From an uncultured Microbacterium sp. (GTDB taxonomy: Bacteria > Actinomycetota > Actinomycetes > Actinomycetales > Microbacteriaceae), in the NCBI RefSeq assembly GCF_913776565.1, contig NZ_CAJYPF010000246.1, positions 1 through 34,281 of the forward strand: 34,281 nucleotides of DNA, in the 5' to 3' direction. The position numbers were made by a program, and so were the translations under genes. A model generated the notes under the pieces. That model saw only the letters and a list, made by a program, of their open reading frames with translations. It made no database searches and was not told where the DNA came from. Positions 1 through 6,821 of this stretch are shown here, piece after piece. Numbering within the stretch: the stretch's first letter is position 1; the number at the start of each line of letters is the position of its first letter.

Positions 1-100
1 ACTGGGCGGCGGGGGCTTCGCTCTGGGTGTCGAGGGCCGCGATGCGCGTGAGGGCGTGCACCGCGAGCAGGAGTCGCTGCAGGTCGTCGTCGCGGGTCAT
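1..100 (-). CDS. MarR-type transcriptional regulator, N-terminal fragment
   Basis: Only the first 33 codons are inside the window; the gene runs off the left edge. The visible part reads MTRDDDLQRLLLAVHALTRIA followed by a short polar stretch ending in SEAPAAQ. This resembles the first helix of small MarR-family repressors in actinobacteria. The start ATG is supported by a TATACT box 7 nt upstream on the same strand, which points to a leaderless transcript, and by a strong dyad between that box and the -35 region. An autoregulated repressor is therefore likely. The HTH itself lies outside the window, so the family call rests on the N-terminus and context only. Confidence 0.5.
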   Translation of the reverse strand, partial: MTRDDDLQRLLLAVHALTRIAALDTQSEAPAAQ

Positions 101-107
101 ACCGAAA

Positions 108-136
108 AGTATACCCCTGTTATATACTTGGGGTAT
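108..136 (-). promoter_or_regulatory. Promoter and dyad operator of the MarR-type gene
   Basis: ATACCCC at 111-117 and GGGGTAT at 130-136 form a perfect 7-bp dyad with a 12-nt spacer. An inner pair, GTATA at 109-113 and TATAC at 123-127, lies within it. On the minus strand the -10 hexamer TATACT (113-108) ends 7 nt before the ATG. The dyad therefore covers the spacer and -35 zone, as expected for autorepression. No gene diverges from it: the IclR gene downstream runs toward this site and ends at 201. Confidence 0.6.
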
Positions 137-200
137 CGAATGGCGGATGCCGCGATGACCGCGCACTGTCGCACGCGGGAAAAGGGGCGGGATGCCGCGG

Positions 201-1007
201 CTACCGCGCCGCGATCCGCGTCGAGAGCTGATGGGCGTGCGCCAGCAGGATCCGCCCCAGCTCCGCGAGGCGCTCGCCGCCGAAGCGGAACTCCACCCCG
301 GTCAGGCTCAGCGCCCACTGCGGATCGCCCGCCCGCGTGAACACCGCGGCTCCCACGCCCCAGCTGCCTTCGACGATCAGGCCGGGATTGACCGCATAGC
401 CGCGGGCCTTCGTGTCGGCGATGCGCGACCGCAAGCGCGCGGGGGAATGCGAGGCTCCCCACCTCTCGGACAGCTCCGGATGCCGCTCGAGATACGCGTC
501 CACGTCCTCGGGTGGCAGGAAGGCCAGGATCGCCAGCCCCGCCGATGCCACCCCGAGCGGAAACCGCACCCCCTCCGACAGCACGAACGACCGGATCGGG
601 AAGCTCCCGTCCTCGCGCACGAGGCACACCGTCTCGTCGCCTCGCCGCACCGACAGGAACGCGCTCTCCTCCGTCCGCACCGCGAGGGAGCGGACGATGT
701 CGCGCGCGATCGCGGTGATGTCGAAGCGGGATGCCGCCACACTGCCCATCAGGAACAGTTCCGGCCCGGGAAGCCAGTGTCCGCTCGCGTCGTCGCGGTC
801 GACGAGACCCTCGACCCGCAGGGCGCTCAGCAGTCGATGCGCCGTCGGCCTGGTCAGTCCCGCCTCGCGCGCCAGATCGGCGACTCCGGCACCGCCGTCT
901 CCGGAAGCCGTGACCAGGCGCAGCAGGTGCGCGGCGCGCGCGATGGACTGGGCGCCGGGGACAGCGGGCGGGCTGACGGGGGCGGCGGATGAAGCGGGGG
1001 TGTCCAC
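201..1007 (-). CDS. IclR-family transcriptional regulator
   Basis: A 268-residue protein with the IclR layout. A winged HTH at about residues 18-80 includes GLTRPTAHRLLSAL as the recognition-helix region, and an effector-binding domain spans about 85-260. It is divergent from the scoA-scoB-thiolase operon and probably controls it; many IclR proteins regulate CoA-transferase and aromatic or keto-acid catabolic genes. I chose GTG at 1007. A TTGTCA box (1044-1039), an 18-nt spacer and a TAGCGT box (1020-1015) place the transcript start at that codon. A GTG at 1037 would add ten residues but has no Shine-Dalgarno sequence. A GTCCAC-ATC-GTGGAC palindrome covers the chosen start codon. The effector is not known from sequence. 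Confidence 0.87.
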   Translation of the reverse strand: MDTPASSAAPVSPPAVPGAQSIARAAHLLRLVTASGDGGAGVADLAREAGLTRPTAHRLLSALRVEGLVDRDDASGHWLPGPELFLMGSVAASRFDITAIARDIVRSLAVRTEESAFLSVRRGDETVCLVREDGSFPIRSFVLSEGVRFPLGVASAGLAILAFLPPEDVDAYLERHPELSERWGASHSPARLRSRIADTKARGYAVNPGLIVEGSWGVGAAVFTRAGDPQWALSLTGVEFRFGGERLAELGRILLAHAHQLSTRIAAR

Positions 1008-1044
1008 GATGTGGACGCTACGCTCTTCGGCATCCACATGACAA
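1002..1044 (-). promoter_or_regulatory. IclR gene promoter with palindrome over the start codon
   Basis: On the minus strand, TTGTCA (1044-1039) and TAGCGT (1020-1015) are separated by 18 nt. The GTG start follows 7 nt after the -10 box. The 6-3-6 palindrome GTCCACGATGTGGAC occupies 1002-1016, overlapping the -10 box, transcript start and initiation codon. Binding there would block the regulator's own transcription and could also affect the divergent operon, whose promoter I cannot place with confidence. Confidence 0.6.
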
Positions 1045-1110
1045 GAACGCGGTCGCCCCGCGGCGACTCCGCGGCCGAGAGTGGAACCACGCTGTTACGA
1101 AGGAGTCCGC

Positions 1111-1176
1111 GTGATCCACACGACCTCGTCCCCGCCCGCGCCGCACGGCGTCATCACCCGCGGAGGACGCTCATGA
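1111..1176 (+). CDS. Short upstream ORF 1 of the sco operon (21 codons)
   Basis: A GTG-initiated 21-codon ORF with a strong Shine-Dalgarno sequence (AAGGAG at 1100-1105, 5 nt before the GTG). Its peptide begins VIH and ends RGGRS. Its TGA stop overlaps the ATG of the next short ORF as ATGA, the arrangement used for translational coupling. It has exactly the same length as ORF 2, and the two align without gaps at nucleotide level with similar ends, so the pair looks like an old tandem duplication. I recognise no function. It may be a leader that sets translation of scoA, or a remnant of a lost gene. Confidence 0.4.
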   Translation: MIHTTSSPPAPHGVITRGGRS

Positions 1177-1238
1177 TCGACGAGTCTCTGCTCTCGCCCG
1201 CGGCGCGCCGCGCCGCCATTCGTGGGGGAACCTCATGA
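1173..1238 (+). CDS. Short upstream ORF 2 of the sco operon (21 codons)
   Basis: An ATG-initiated 21-codon ORF with a good Shine-Dalgarno sequence (GGAGGA at 1162-1167). The peptide starts MIDESLLSPAARR and ends RGGTS. Its stop overlaps the scoA start as ATGA. The first three residues, MID, equal those of ScoA (MIDK), and the DNA around both starts is alike (CTCATGATCGAC). It could be a coupling leader for scoA or a duplicated copy of the start region that has since decayed. No known peptide family is evident. Confidence 0.4.
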   Translation: MIDESLLSPAARRAAIRGGTS

Positions 1239-2008
1239 TCGACAAGACCGTCGCATCCGCCGCCGAGGCCGTCGCCGACATCGCCGACGGGGCCTCGCTC
1301 GCCGTCGGCGGGTTCGGCCTCTCGGGCAACCCCATCGCCCTCATCGAGGCACTTCTCGCCCAGGGCACCCGCGACCTCTCGGTCGTGTCGAACAACTGCG
1401 GCGTCGACGACTGGGGTCTGGGCGTCCTGCTCGGCGCCGGTCGCATTCGCAAGATGACCTCGTCGTATGTCGGCGAGAACAAGGAATTCGAGCGGCAGTT
1501 CCTCTCGGGCGAGCTCGAACTCGAACTCACCCCGCAGGGAACGCTCGCCGAGAAACTGCGCGCCGGAGGGTCGGGTATCGCGGCCTTCTACACCCAGACG
1601 GGCGTCGGCACGCAGGTCGCCGAGGGCGGCCTGCCGCGCCGCTACGACGGATCGGGCGCCGTCGCCGTCGCCTCGCCCGCGAAGGACGTCCGCACGTTCG
1701 AGGTGAACGGCGAACCCCGCGAGTTCGTCCTCGAAGAGGCCATCACCACCGACTACGCGCTCGTGCACGCGTGGAAGGGCGACCGGCACGGCAACCTCGT
1801 CTTCCGCAAGGCCGCCCGCGCCTTCAACCCGCTCGCCGCGATGGCCGGCCGCACGTGCATCGTGCAGGTCGAGCACCTCGTCGAGCCCGGAGAGATCGAC
1901 CCGGATGCCGTCCACCTCCCGGGCGTGTACGTCCACCGCATCGTGGGGGTCGGGCCCGACGTTCCGAAGCGCATCGAGAAGCGCACCGTCCGTGAGGAGA
2001 CCCGCTGA
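1235..2008 (+). CDS. scoA: 3-oxoacid CoA-transferase subunit A
   Basis: A 257-residue alpha subunit of a succinyl-CoA:3-oxoacid CoA-transferase. The family moves CoA from succinyl-CoA to acetoacetate or another 3-oxoacid, working with ScoB as a heteromer in the cytoplasm. Family marks are the GGFGLSGNP loop near residue 26, the [13 protein letters not shown] segment, [13 protein letters not shown], and the [15 protein letters not shown] stretch. These match ScoA/SCOT-like subunits better than PcaI, which usually has a different middle segment and is about 230 residues long. The gene overlaps short ORF 2 by ATGA and scoB by one base, so the operon is tightly coupled. Use on 3-oxoadipate cannot be excluded. 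Confidence 0.9.
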   Translation: MIDKTVASAAEAVADIADGASLAVGGFGLSGNPIALIEALLAQGTRDLSVVSNNCGVDDWGLGVLLGAGRIRKMTSSYVGENKEFERQFLSGELELELTPQGTLAEKLRAGGSGIAAFYTQTGVGTQVAEGGLPRRYDGSGAVAVASPAKDVRTFEVNGEPREFVLEEAITTDYALVHAWKGDRHGNLVFRKAARAFNPLAAMAGRTCIVQVEHLVEPGEIDPDAVHLPGVYVHRIVGVGPDVPKRIEKRTVREETR

Positions 2009-2661
2009 TGGCCCTGTCCCGCATCGAGATGGCGGCCCGCGCCGCCCGCGAACTCGCCGACGGCGCCTACGTGAACCTCGGCATCGGCCTGCCCACCCTC
2101 GTGCCCAACCACGTCCCCGACGGAGTGACCGTGGTGCTGCAGTCCGAGAACGGCATCCTCGGCGTCGGGCCGTACCCGACCGAGGACGCCGTGGACGCCG
2201 ACCTCATCAACGCCGGCAAGGAGACCGTGACGACCCTCGCGGGGGCCGCGTTCTTCGACTCGGCGCTGAGCTTCGGCATGATCCGCGGCGGCAAGATCGA
2301 CGCCGCCATCCTCGGGGCGATGCAGGTGTCGGCATCCGGAGATCTGGCGAACTGGATGATCCCCGGAAAGATGGTGAAGGGCCCCGGCGGCGCGATGGAC
2401 CTCGTGCACGGAGCGGCCCGCGTGATCGTGCTCATGGAGCACGTCGCCCGGGACGGCTCGCCCAAGATCGTCGACGCGTGCTCGCTCCCGCTGACCGGCC
2501 GCGGCGTGGTCGATCGCATCATCACCGACCTCGCCGTCATCGATGTGACCGAGGATGGACTGGTGCTCGTCGAGACCGCCCCCGGGGTGAGTCTCGACGA
2601 GGTGCGAGCCGCCACCGAGCCCGCATTGATCGTCCGACTCGCTGAGGAGCAGCACGCATGA
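2008..2661 (+). CDS. scoB: 3-oxoacid CoA-transferase subunit B
   Basis: A 217-residue beta subunit that carries the catalytic glutamate in the [10 protein letters not shown] motif near residue 50. In this family that glutamate forms the covalent CoA thioester. Other family segments are [27 protein letters not shown] and the [15 protein letters not shown] region. The start ATG overlaps the scoA stop (TGATG), and its own stop overlaps the thiolase start (ATGA), so subunits are probably made in equal amounts. With subunit A and the thiolase it would convert acetoacetate to acetoacetyl-CoA and then to acetyl-CoA. The short length is normal for the B subunit. Confidence 0.9.
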   Translation: MALSRIEMAARAARELADGAYVNLGIGLPTLVPNHVPDGVTVVLQSENGILGVGPYPTEDAVDADLINAGKETVTTLAGAAFFDSALSFGMIRGGKIDAAILGAMQVSASGDLANWMIPGKMVKGPGGAMDLVHGAARVIVLMEHVARDGSPKIVDACSLPLTGRGVVDRIITDLAVIDVTEDGLVLVETAPGVSLDEVRAATEPALIVRLAEEQHA

Positions 2662-3848
2662 ACGCACAGAAGGACGATGTCGTCATCGTCGCCGCCGCCC
2701 GCACCCCGCAGGGCCGGCTCAAGGGTCAGCTCGCGCCGCTCACGGCGGTGCAGTTGGGGGCAGCGGCCATCCGCGGTGCCCTCGAGCGCGGGGGCATCGC
2801 CGCCGACACCGTCGACGCGGTGCTCGTGGGCCAGGTGCTGCAGGCCGGCGCGGGACAGAACGCCGCGCGGCAGGCGGCGATCGAGGCGGGCATCGGGTGG
2901 GACGTGCACAGCGCCACGATCAACAAGGTCTGCCTGTCCGGTCTCACCGCGATCATCGACGCCGCGCGCATGCTGCGCCTCGGGGACGCGACGGTCGTCG
3001 TCGCCGCGGGTATGGAGTCGATGACCCGCGCCCCGCACCTGCTGATGAACTCGCGCGACGGCTACGCCTACGGCTCGGTCGAGGTGCTCGACCACATGGC
3101 CTACGACGGTCTGACCGACGCGTACGACCGCGAGAGCATGGGCGCCTCGACCGAACGCGCGAACGCCCGCTACGACGTGACCCGCGAGGCCCAGGACGCC
3201 GTTGCCGCGCGTTCGCACCAACGCGCCGCCGCCGCGCAGGCCGAGGGAGTCTTCGACGCCGAGATCGTGCCGGTGTCGATCCCGCGACGCAAGGGCGACC
3301 CCGTGATCGTCACGGCCGACGAGGGCATCCGCGCCGACACGACGATCGAGACGCTCGCGACGCTGCGGCCGGCCTTCGCCGAAGGCGGCTCGATCACCGC
3401 CGGCAACGCCTCGCAGATCTCGGACGGCGCGTCCGCGGTGGTCGTGACCACCCGCGCCACCGCCGAGGAGCACGGTTGGGACGTCCTGGCCGTCGTCGGT
3501 GCGGCCGGCCAGGTCGCCGGCCCCGACAACTCGCTGCACGCCCAGCCCGCCCGCGCGATCGCGAAGGCGCTCGAGAAGCAGGGGCTGGCGGCATCCGATC
3601 TGGACCTCGTCGAGATCAACGAGGCCTTCGGTGCCGTCGTCGCGCGCTCGCAGGCCGAGCTCGGCGTGTCCGATGACATCGTCAACCCGCACGGCGGCGG
3701 GATCGCGATCGGTCACCCGATCGGCGCGTCCGGCAACCGCCTCGTGGTGCACGCGGTGCACGAACTCGTCCGGCGGGGGAGCGGCACGGCCGCGGTCGCC
3801 CTCTGCGGTGGCGGTGGTCAGGGCGACGCGCTGATCCTGACCCGCTGA
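2658..3848 (+). CDS. Acetyl-CoA C-acetyltransferase (thiolase)
   Basis: A 396-residue thiolase. It has the nucleophilic cysteine at about residue 92 in NKVCLSGL, the catalytic histidine near 353 in GHPIGAS, and the second cysteine near 383 in [15 protein letters not shown] is typical of acetoacetyl-CoA thiolases, while beta-ketoadipyl-CoA thiolase (PcaF) usually has NRLCGSG. I therefore infer cleavage of acetoacetyl-CoA to two acetyl-CoA. It overlaps scoB by 4 nt and ends the operon, followed by a strong hairpin. Together with the two CoA-transferase subunits it forms a complete short route for ketone-body type acids under likely IclR control. Confidence 0.9.
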   Translation: MNAQKDDVVIVAAARTPQGRLKGQLAPLTAVQLGAAAIRGALERGGIAADTVDAVLVGQVLQAGAGQNAARQAAIEAGIGWDVHSATINKVCLSGLTAIIDAARMLRLGDATVVVAAGMESMTRAPHLLMNSRDGYAYGSVEVLDHMAYDGLTDAYDRESMGASTERANARYDVTREAQDAVAARSHQRAAAAQAEGVFDAEIVPVSIPRRKGDPVIVTADEGIRADTTIETLATLRPAFAEGGSITAGNASQISDGASAVVVTTRATAEEHGWDVLAVVGAAGQVAGPDNSLHAQPARAIAKALEKQGLAASDLDLVEINEAFGAVVARSQAELGVSDDIVNPHGGGIAIGHPIGASGNRLVVHAVHELVRRGSGTAAVALCGGGGQGDALILTR

Positions 3849-3863
3849 CACCTCGAGAAACGA

Positions 3864-3902
3864 CGAGGGGATGCCGCGCCCCAGGGCTGCGGCATCCCCT
3901 CG
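3864..3902. terminator. Bidirectional terminator hairpin after the thiolase gene
   Basis: A 14-bp perfect stem, CGAGGGGATGCCGC (3864-3877) and its complement (3889-3902), encloses an 11-nt loop. It lies between the convergent thiolase gene and the small membrane protein gene that ends at 3915, so it can serve both. Each arm contains one copy of the heptamer GGATGCC/GGCATCC. Confidence 0.75.
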
Positions 3903-3914
3903 ATCGTCAGGGGG

Positions 3915-4169
3915 TCAGCGCGCGAGACGCTTCTTCAGCAGCTTGCCCTGCTTCTTCGAGATGGGGGAGTCGCCCGCGATCGTGCGGCCGCGGCGGGCGC
4001 GACGCGTGTCGACGACCGCGCCGATGGCGAGGGCGAGGGTGATGCCCCAGCTGAGCCACGCCAGCGCGGTGCGCCACGTGAACGGCTCATCGTTCTTGAG
4101 GCCGCGGAGCAGGGTGACGCCACCGGTGATGGCGCTGAGGAGACCGGTTCCGAAGATGTACTGGCGCAT
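3915..4169 (-). CDS. Small membrane protein of unknown function
   Basis: An 84-residue protein. A hydrophobic stretch at about residues 5-20 and a clear one at about 33-52 suggest two membrane segments. A very basic tail follows, with RRARRGR and a lysine/arginine-rich end (KKQGKLLKKRLAR), probably on the cytoplasmic side. It resembles uncharacterised actinobacterial membrane proteins, but I cannot name a family. The ATG is supported by TAGGTT 6 nt upstream (minus strand, 4181-4176), consistent with a leaderless transcript. It sits alone between a terminator and an inverted repeat, so context gives no function. Confidence 0.7.
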   Translation of the reverse strand: MRQYIFGTGLLSAITGGVTLLRGLKNDEPFTWRTALAWLSWGITLALAIGAVVDTRRARRGRTIAGDSPISKKQGKLLKKRLAR

Positions 4170-4175
4170 GCTCTC

Positions 4176-4181
4176 AACCTA
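4176..4181 (-). promoter_or_regulatory. -10 box TAGGTT of the small membrane protein gene
   Basis: On the minus strand TAGGTT is followed by 6 nt and then the ATG at 4169. This is the leaderless spacing also seen at several other genes in this window. No clear -35 element is visible. Confidence 0.5.
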
Positions 4182-4230
4182 TCGAGCAGCACGGGTGGAT
4201 GCCGCTCCTTGACACCGCGCCCCACCCCGC

Positions 4231-4297
4231 CGATAAACGCCGCGCGTGCCGAGACACGCGGTCAGGCACCGTGTCTCGACACACGCGGCGTTTATCG
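4231..4297. repeat. Long intergenic inverted repeat (REP-like palindrome)
   Basis: Two arms of about 30 nt pair almost perfectly around a short centre. The left arm begins CGATAAACGCCGCG at 4231, and the right arm ends CGCGGCGTTTATCG at 4297. Inner parts CGAGACACG and CGTGTCTCG also pair. The arms differ by two substitutions and one 2-nt insertion. There is no T-tract. It sits between the divergent small membrane protein gene and otsA. It could be a dispersed palindromic element rather than a terminator, since neither neighbour ends here. Confidence 0.7.
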
Positions 4298-4351
4298 AGG
4301 GGTGGACCTGCGCGGGACGTCTATCCCCCGTGGGGGTGGATCGCCCGCTGT

Positions 4352-4376
4352 TAGCCTGAGGACGATCCCCGAGGAG
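4352..4376 (+). promoter_or_regulatory. otsA -10 box and Shine-Dalgarno
   Basis: TAGCCT at 4352-4357 is a likely -10 hexamer 24 nt before the GTG start, and GAGGAGG at 4371-4377 is a strong ribosome-binding site. CCCCC-GT-GGGGG (4325-4336) lies just upstream and might bind a regulator or form a short hairpin. No convincing -35 element is seen. Confidence 0.45.
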
Positions 4377-4381
4377 GACCT

Positions 4382-5869
4382 GTGACCCAGGCCGATTTCG
4401 TCGTCGTCGCCAACCGGCTGCCCGTCGACCGCACCCCCGACGGCGAGGGGTGGCGACGCTCACCCGGCGGTCTCGTCACCGCCCTCGAACCCGTGATGCG
4501 TCGCGCCGAGGGCGCGTGGGTGGGCTGGGCCGGCCAGGCCGACACCACCGTCGAGCCCTTCGAGTTCGACGGTACGCACCTCGTTCCGGTCACGCTGTCG
4601 GCCTCCGACGTGGAGCTCTATTACGAGGGCTTCTCGAACGACACGATCTGGCCGCTGTACCACGACGTCATCGCCGCGCCGACGTACAAGCGCGCCTGGT
4701 GGGACGCGTACGTCAAGGTCAACCGGCGTTTCGCCGAGGCCGCGGCCGAGGTCGCCGCCGACGGCGGCATCGTGTGGGTGCAGGACTACCAGCTGCAGCT
4801 CGTGCCCAAGATGCTGCGCGAGCTGCGTCCCGACCTCACGATCGGGTACTTCCACCACATCCCGTTCCCCGCGTACGGGCTCTACGCGCAGCTCCCGTGG
4901 CGCAAGCAGGTGCTCGAGGGACTCCTCGGCGCCGACGTCATCGGGTTCCAGCGCGTCGCCGACGCCGGCAACTTCGCCCGCGCCGTGCGGCGGCAGCTGC
5001 GGTACGAGACCAAGGCCAGCGGCATCGTCGTCCCCGAGGGCGAGACGACGCGCGTGGCCCTCGCCAAGGCGTTCCCGATCTCGATCGACGCGGAGTCGTA
5101 CGTCGAACTCGCGCAGAAGCCCGAGATCCAGCAGCGCGCGAAAGAGATCCGCGAGGGTCTCGGCAATCCCCGCAAGATCCTGCTCGGCGTCGACCGGCTC
5201 GACTACACCAAGGGCATCCGTCACCGCCTGAAGGCGTGGGGCGAGCTGCTCGAGGACGGCCGCGCCACCGTCGAGGACGCCACCCTCGTGCAGGTCGCCA
5301 GCCCCAGCCGCGAACGCGTCGAGGCCTACGTGCAGCTGCGCGACGAGATCGAGATGACCGTCGGCCGCATCAACGGCGACCACGACACCACGACCCACAC
5401 CGCGATCCGCTATCTGCACCAGTCGTATCCGCGTGACGAGATGGTGGCCCTCTTCCTCGCCGCCGACATCATGCTCGTCACGGCGCTGCGCGACGGCATG
5501 AACCTCGTCGCGAAGGAGTACGTGGCCAGCCGCGTCGACAACCGCGGAGTGCTGCTGCTGAGCGAGTTCGCCGGCGCCGCCGACGAGATGGGCAGCGCTC
5601 TGCTCATCAACCCGCACGACATCGACGGCATGAAGGACGCCATCGTCCGCGCCCTCGAGATGCCCGCCGCCGAACAGGGGCGCCGCATGCGGGCGCTGCG
5701 CAAGCGCGTGCGCGACCACGACGTCGAGGACTGGTCCCGTGACTTCCTCGAGGCACTGTCTGTGTTCCACGAGAAGGCCTCGACCGCGGCGGCCGCCGCC
5801 CAGATCACCGCGCACGACGACGGGTCGACCCCCGAGCGCGAGCCGATCGACGAGACGGATGCCGGATGA
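4382..5869 (+). CDS. otsA: Trehalose-6-phosphate synthase
   Basis: A 495-residue GT20 glycosyltransferase that joins the glucose of a nucleotide sugar to glucose-6-phosphate. Markers in order are VVANRLPV near the N-terminus, the GGLVTALEP loop, WVGWAG, VWVQDYQLQLVP, YFHHIPFP, GVDRLDYTKGI with the basic nucleotide-phosphate contact, and LRDGMNLVAKEY. Length and order are normal, with an extra acidic tail of about 25 residues. The GTG at 4382 is chosen because GAGGAGG stands 5 nt before it and translation upstream is not open. otsB follows after 48 nt, so the two form the classic trehalose pair for osmotic and desiccation protection. Confidence 0.95.
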   Translation: MTQADFVVVANRLPVDRTPDGEGWRRSPGGLVTALEPVMRRAEGAWVGWAGQADTTVEPFEFDGTHLVPVTLSASDVELYYEGFSNDTIWPLYHDVIAAPTYKRAWWDAYVKVNRRFAEAAAEVAADGGIVWVQDYQLQLVPKMLRELRPDLTIGYFHHIPFPAYGLYAQLPWRKQVLEGLLGADVIGFQRVADAGNFARAVRRQLRYETKASGIVVPEGETTRVALAKAFPISIDAESYVELAQKPEIQQRAKEIREGLGNPRKILLGVDRLDYTKGIRHRLKAWGELLEDGRATVEDATLVQVASPSRERVEAYVQLRDEIEMTVGRINGDHDTTTHTAIRYLHQSYPRDEMVALFLAADIMLVTALRDGMNLVAKEYVASRVDNRGVLLLSEFAGAADEMGSALLINPHDIDGMKDAIVRALEMPAAEQGRRMRALRKRVRDHDVEDWSRDFLEALSVFHEKASTAAAAAQITAHDDGSTPEREPIDETDAG

Positions 5870-5917
5870 GCCGCACCCTCGTGACGGTTCTCCCGGACGC
5901 TGAGGAAGGGATGCCGC

Positions 5918-6697
5918 ATGACCGCCGCTGACGCCGCCGTCGAGGCCGTCGCCACCACCGCGACGCTGTTGATCGCGCTCGATTTCGACGGCACCCTCTC
6001 GCCGCTCGTCGACGAGCCGATGTCGGCGCGCATGACCCCCGGCGCCCGCGCCGCGCTCGACGAGCTCGCCGCCCTCCCCGCGACGACGGTCGCCCTGGTC
6101 TCGGGCCGCACGCTCGGCGACCTGCGCGTCATCGCCGAGCACGACGATGCCTCGCCGTGGTGGCTCATGGGTTCGCACGGCGCCGAGTCGTGGGAACCGG
6201 GTTCCGTCGCCGCGGAGTCCGACGACGACGCCGACGACCGCGCCCTGCGCGATCGCCTGACGACCGAGATCCGCGACGCCGTCGCCGCCCTGCCGGGCGT
6301 CCGCGTGGAGCCGAAGCATTTCGGTCGCGGCCGGCACACGCGGACAGCGGATGCCGAGACCGCGCGCGCCGCGCGGGCGGCGACCGACGAGATCCTCGCC
6401 GCCGAGGCTCCCTCGTGGCGACGCCGTACCGGTCATGACATCCTCGAGTTCTCGTTCCGTCACGAGGGCAAGGACTCCGCCGTCGCGCACCTGCGGGAGC
6501 GTCTCGGGGCGAGCGCGGTTCTCTTCGCCGGCGATGACGTGACGGACGAGGACGCCCTGCGGTCGCTCCGGCCGGGCGATCTCGGCGTGCGCGTCGGCGA
6601 CGGCGAGACGGCCGCGACGCTGCGCGTCGCCGACATCGACGCGTTCGTGGCGGTGCTGGAGCAGATCGTGCGGCTGCGTCGCGCTCACACGCGCTGA
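5918..6697 (+). CDS. otsB: Trehalose-6-phosphate phosphatase
   Basis: A 259-residue HAD-superfamily phosphatase that removes phosphate from trehalose-6-phosphate. The nucleophile and acid/base aspartates lie at residues 22 and 24 in LDFDGTLSPL. Further HAD marks are the VSGRT segment, GSHGAE, and the magnesium-binding GDDVTDEDAL near residue 207. The start ATG follows GAGGAAGG at a usable distance. It is 48 nt behind otsA and most likely transcribed with it, completing the OtsAB route. No terminator hairpin is obvious after it; the following 124 nt hold mainly the ilvD promoter region. Confidence 0.93.
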   Translation: MTAADAAVEAVATTATLLIALDFDGTLSPLVDEPMSARMTPGARAALDELAALPATTVALVSGRTLGDLRVIAEHDDASPWWLMGSHGAESWEPGSVAAESDDDADDRALRDRLTTEIRDAVAALPGVRVEPKHFGRGRHTRTADAETARAARAATDEILAAEAPSWRRRTGHDILEFSFRHEGKDSAVAHLRERLGASAVLFAGDDVTDEDALRSLRPGDLGVRVGDGETAATLRVADIDAFVAVLEQIVRLRRAHTR

Positions 6698-6809
6698 GCC
6701 GAGGTCGCGCGACTCGCGCGGGGGCGGCCGGCGGGCGCGTCCACGGTCGCGGGCGTCTATGAATCCTCCGTTCGCCGCCCGTTCGGCATCGGTCGCGTGC
6801 GGCTCGCAA

Positions 6810-6815
6810 TAGACT
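6810..6815 (+). promoter_or_regulatory. ilvD -10 box TAGACT (leaderless)
   Basis: TAGACT is followed by 6 nt and then the ilvD ATG at 6822, so the transcript probably begins at or next to the start codon. There is no Shine-Dalgarno sequence. No attenuator or leader peptide can fit downstream of this promoter. Confidence 0.55.
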
Positions 6816-6821
6816 TCGAGA

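Noticed and set aside
1008..1037. IclR start at GTG 1037
   Set aside because: There is no ribosome site. Promoter boxes place the transcript start at about the GTG at 1007, downstream of this codon.
1235..3848. Reading the operon as pcaIJF of the beta-ketoadipate pathway
   Set aside because: Subunit A has SCOT-like middle segments and the thiolase has NKVCLSG rather than NRLCGSG, and no other pca gene is present. It is kept as a possible alternative only.
6698..6809. Possible terminator after otsB (GCGCGA-C-TCGCGC)
   Set aside because: The palindrome leaves no real loop and has no T-tract, so I do not call a terminator.
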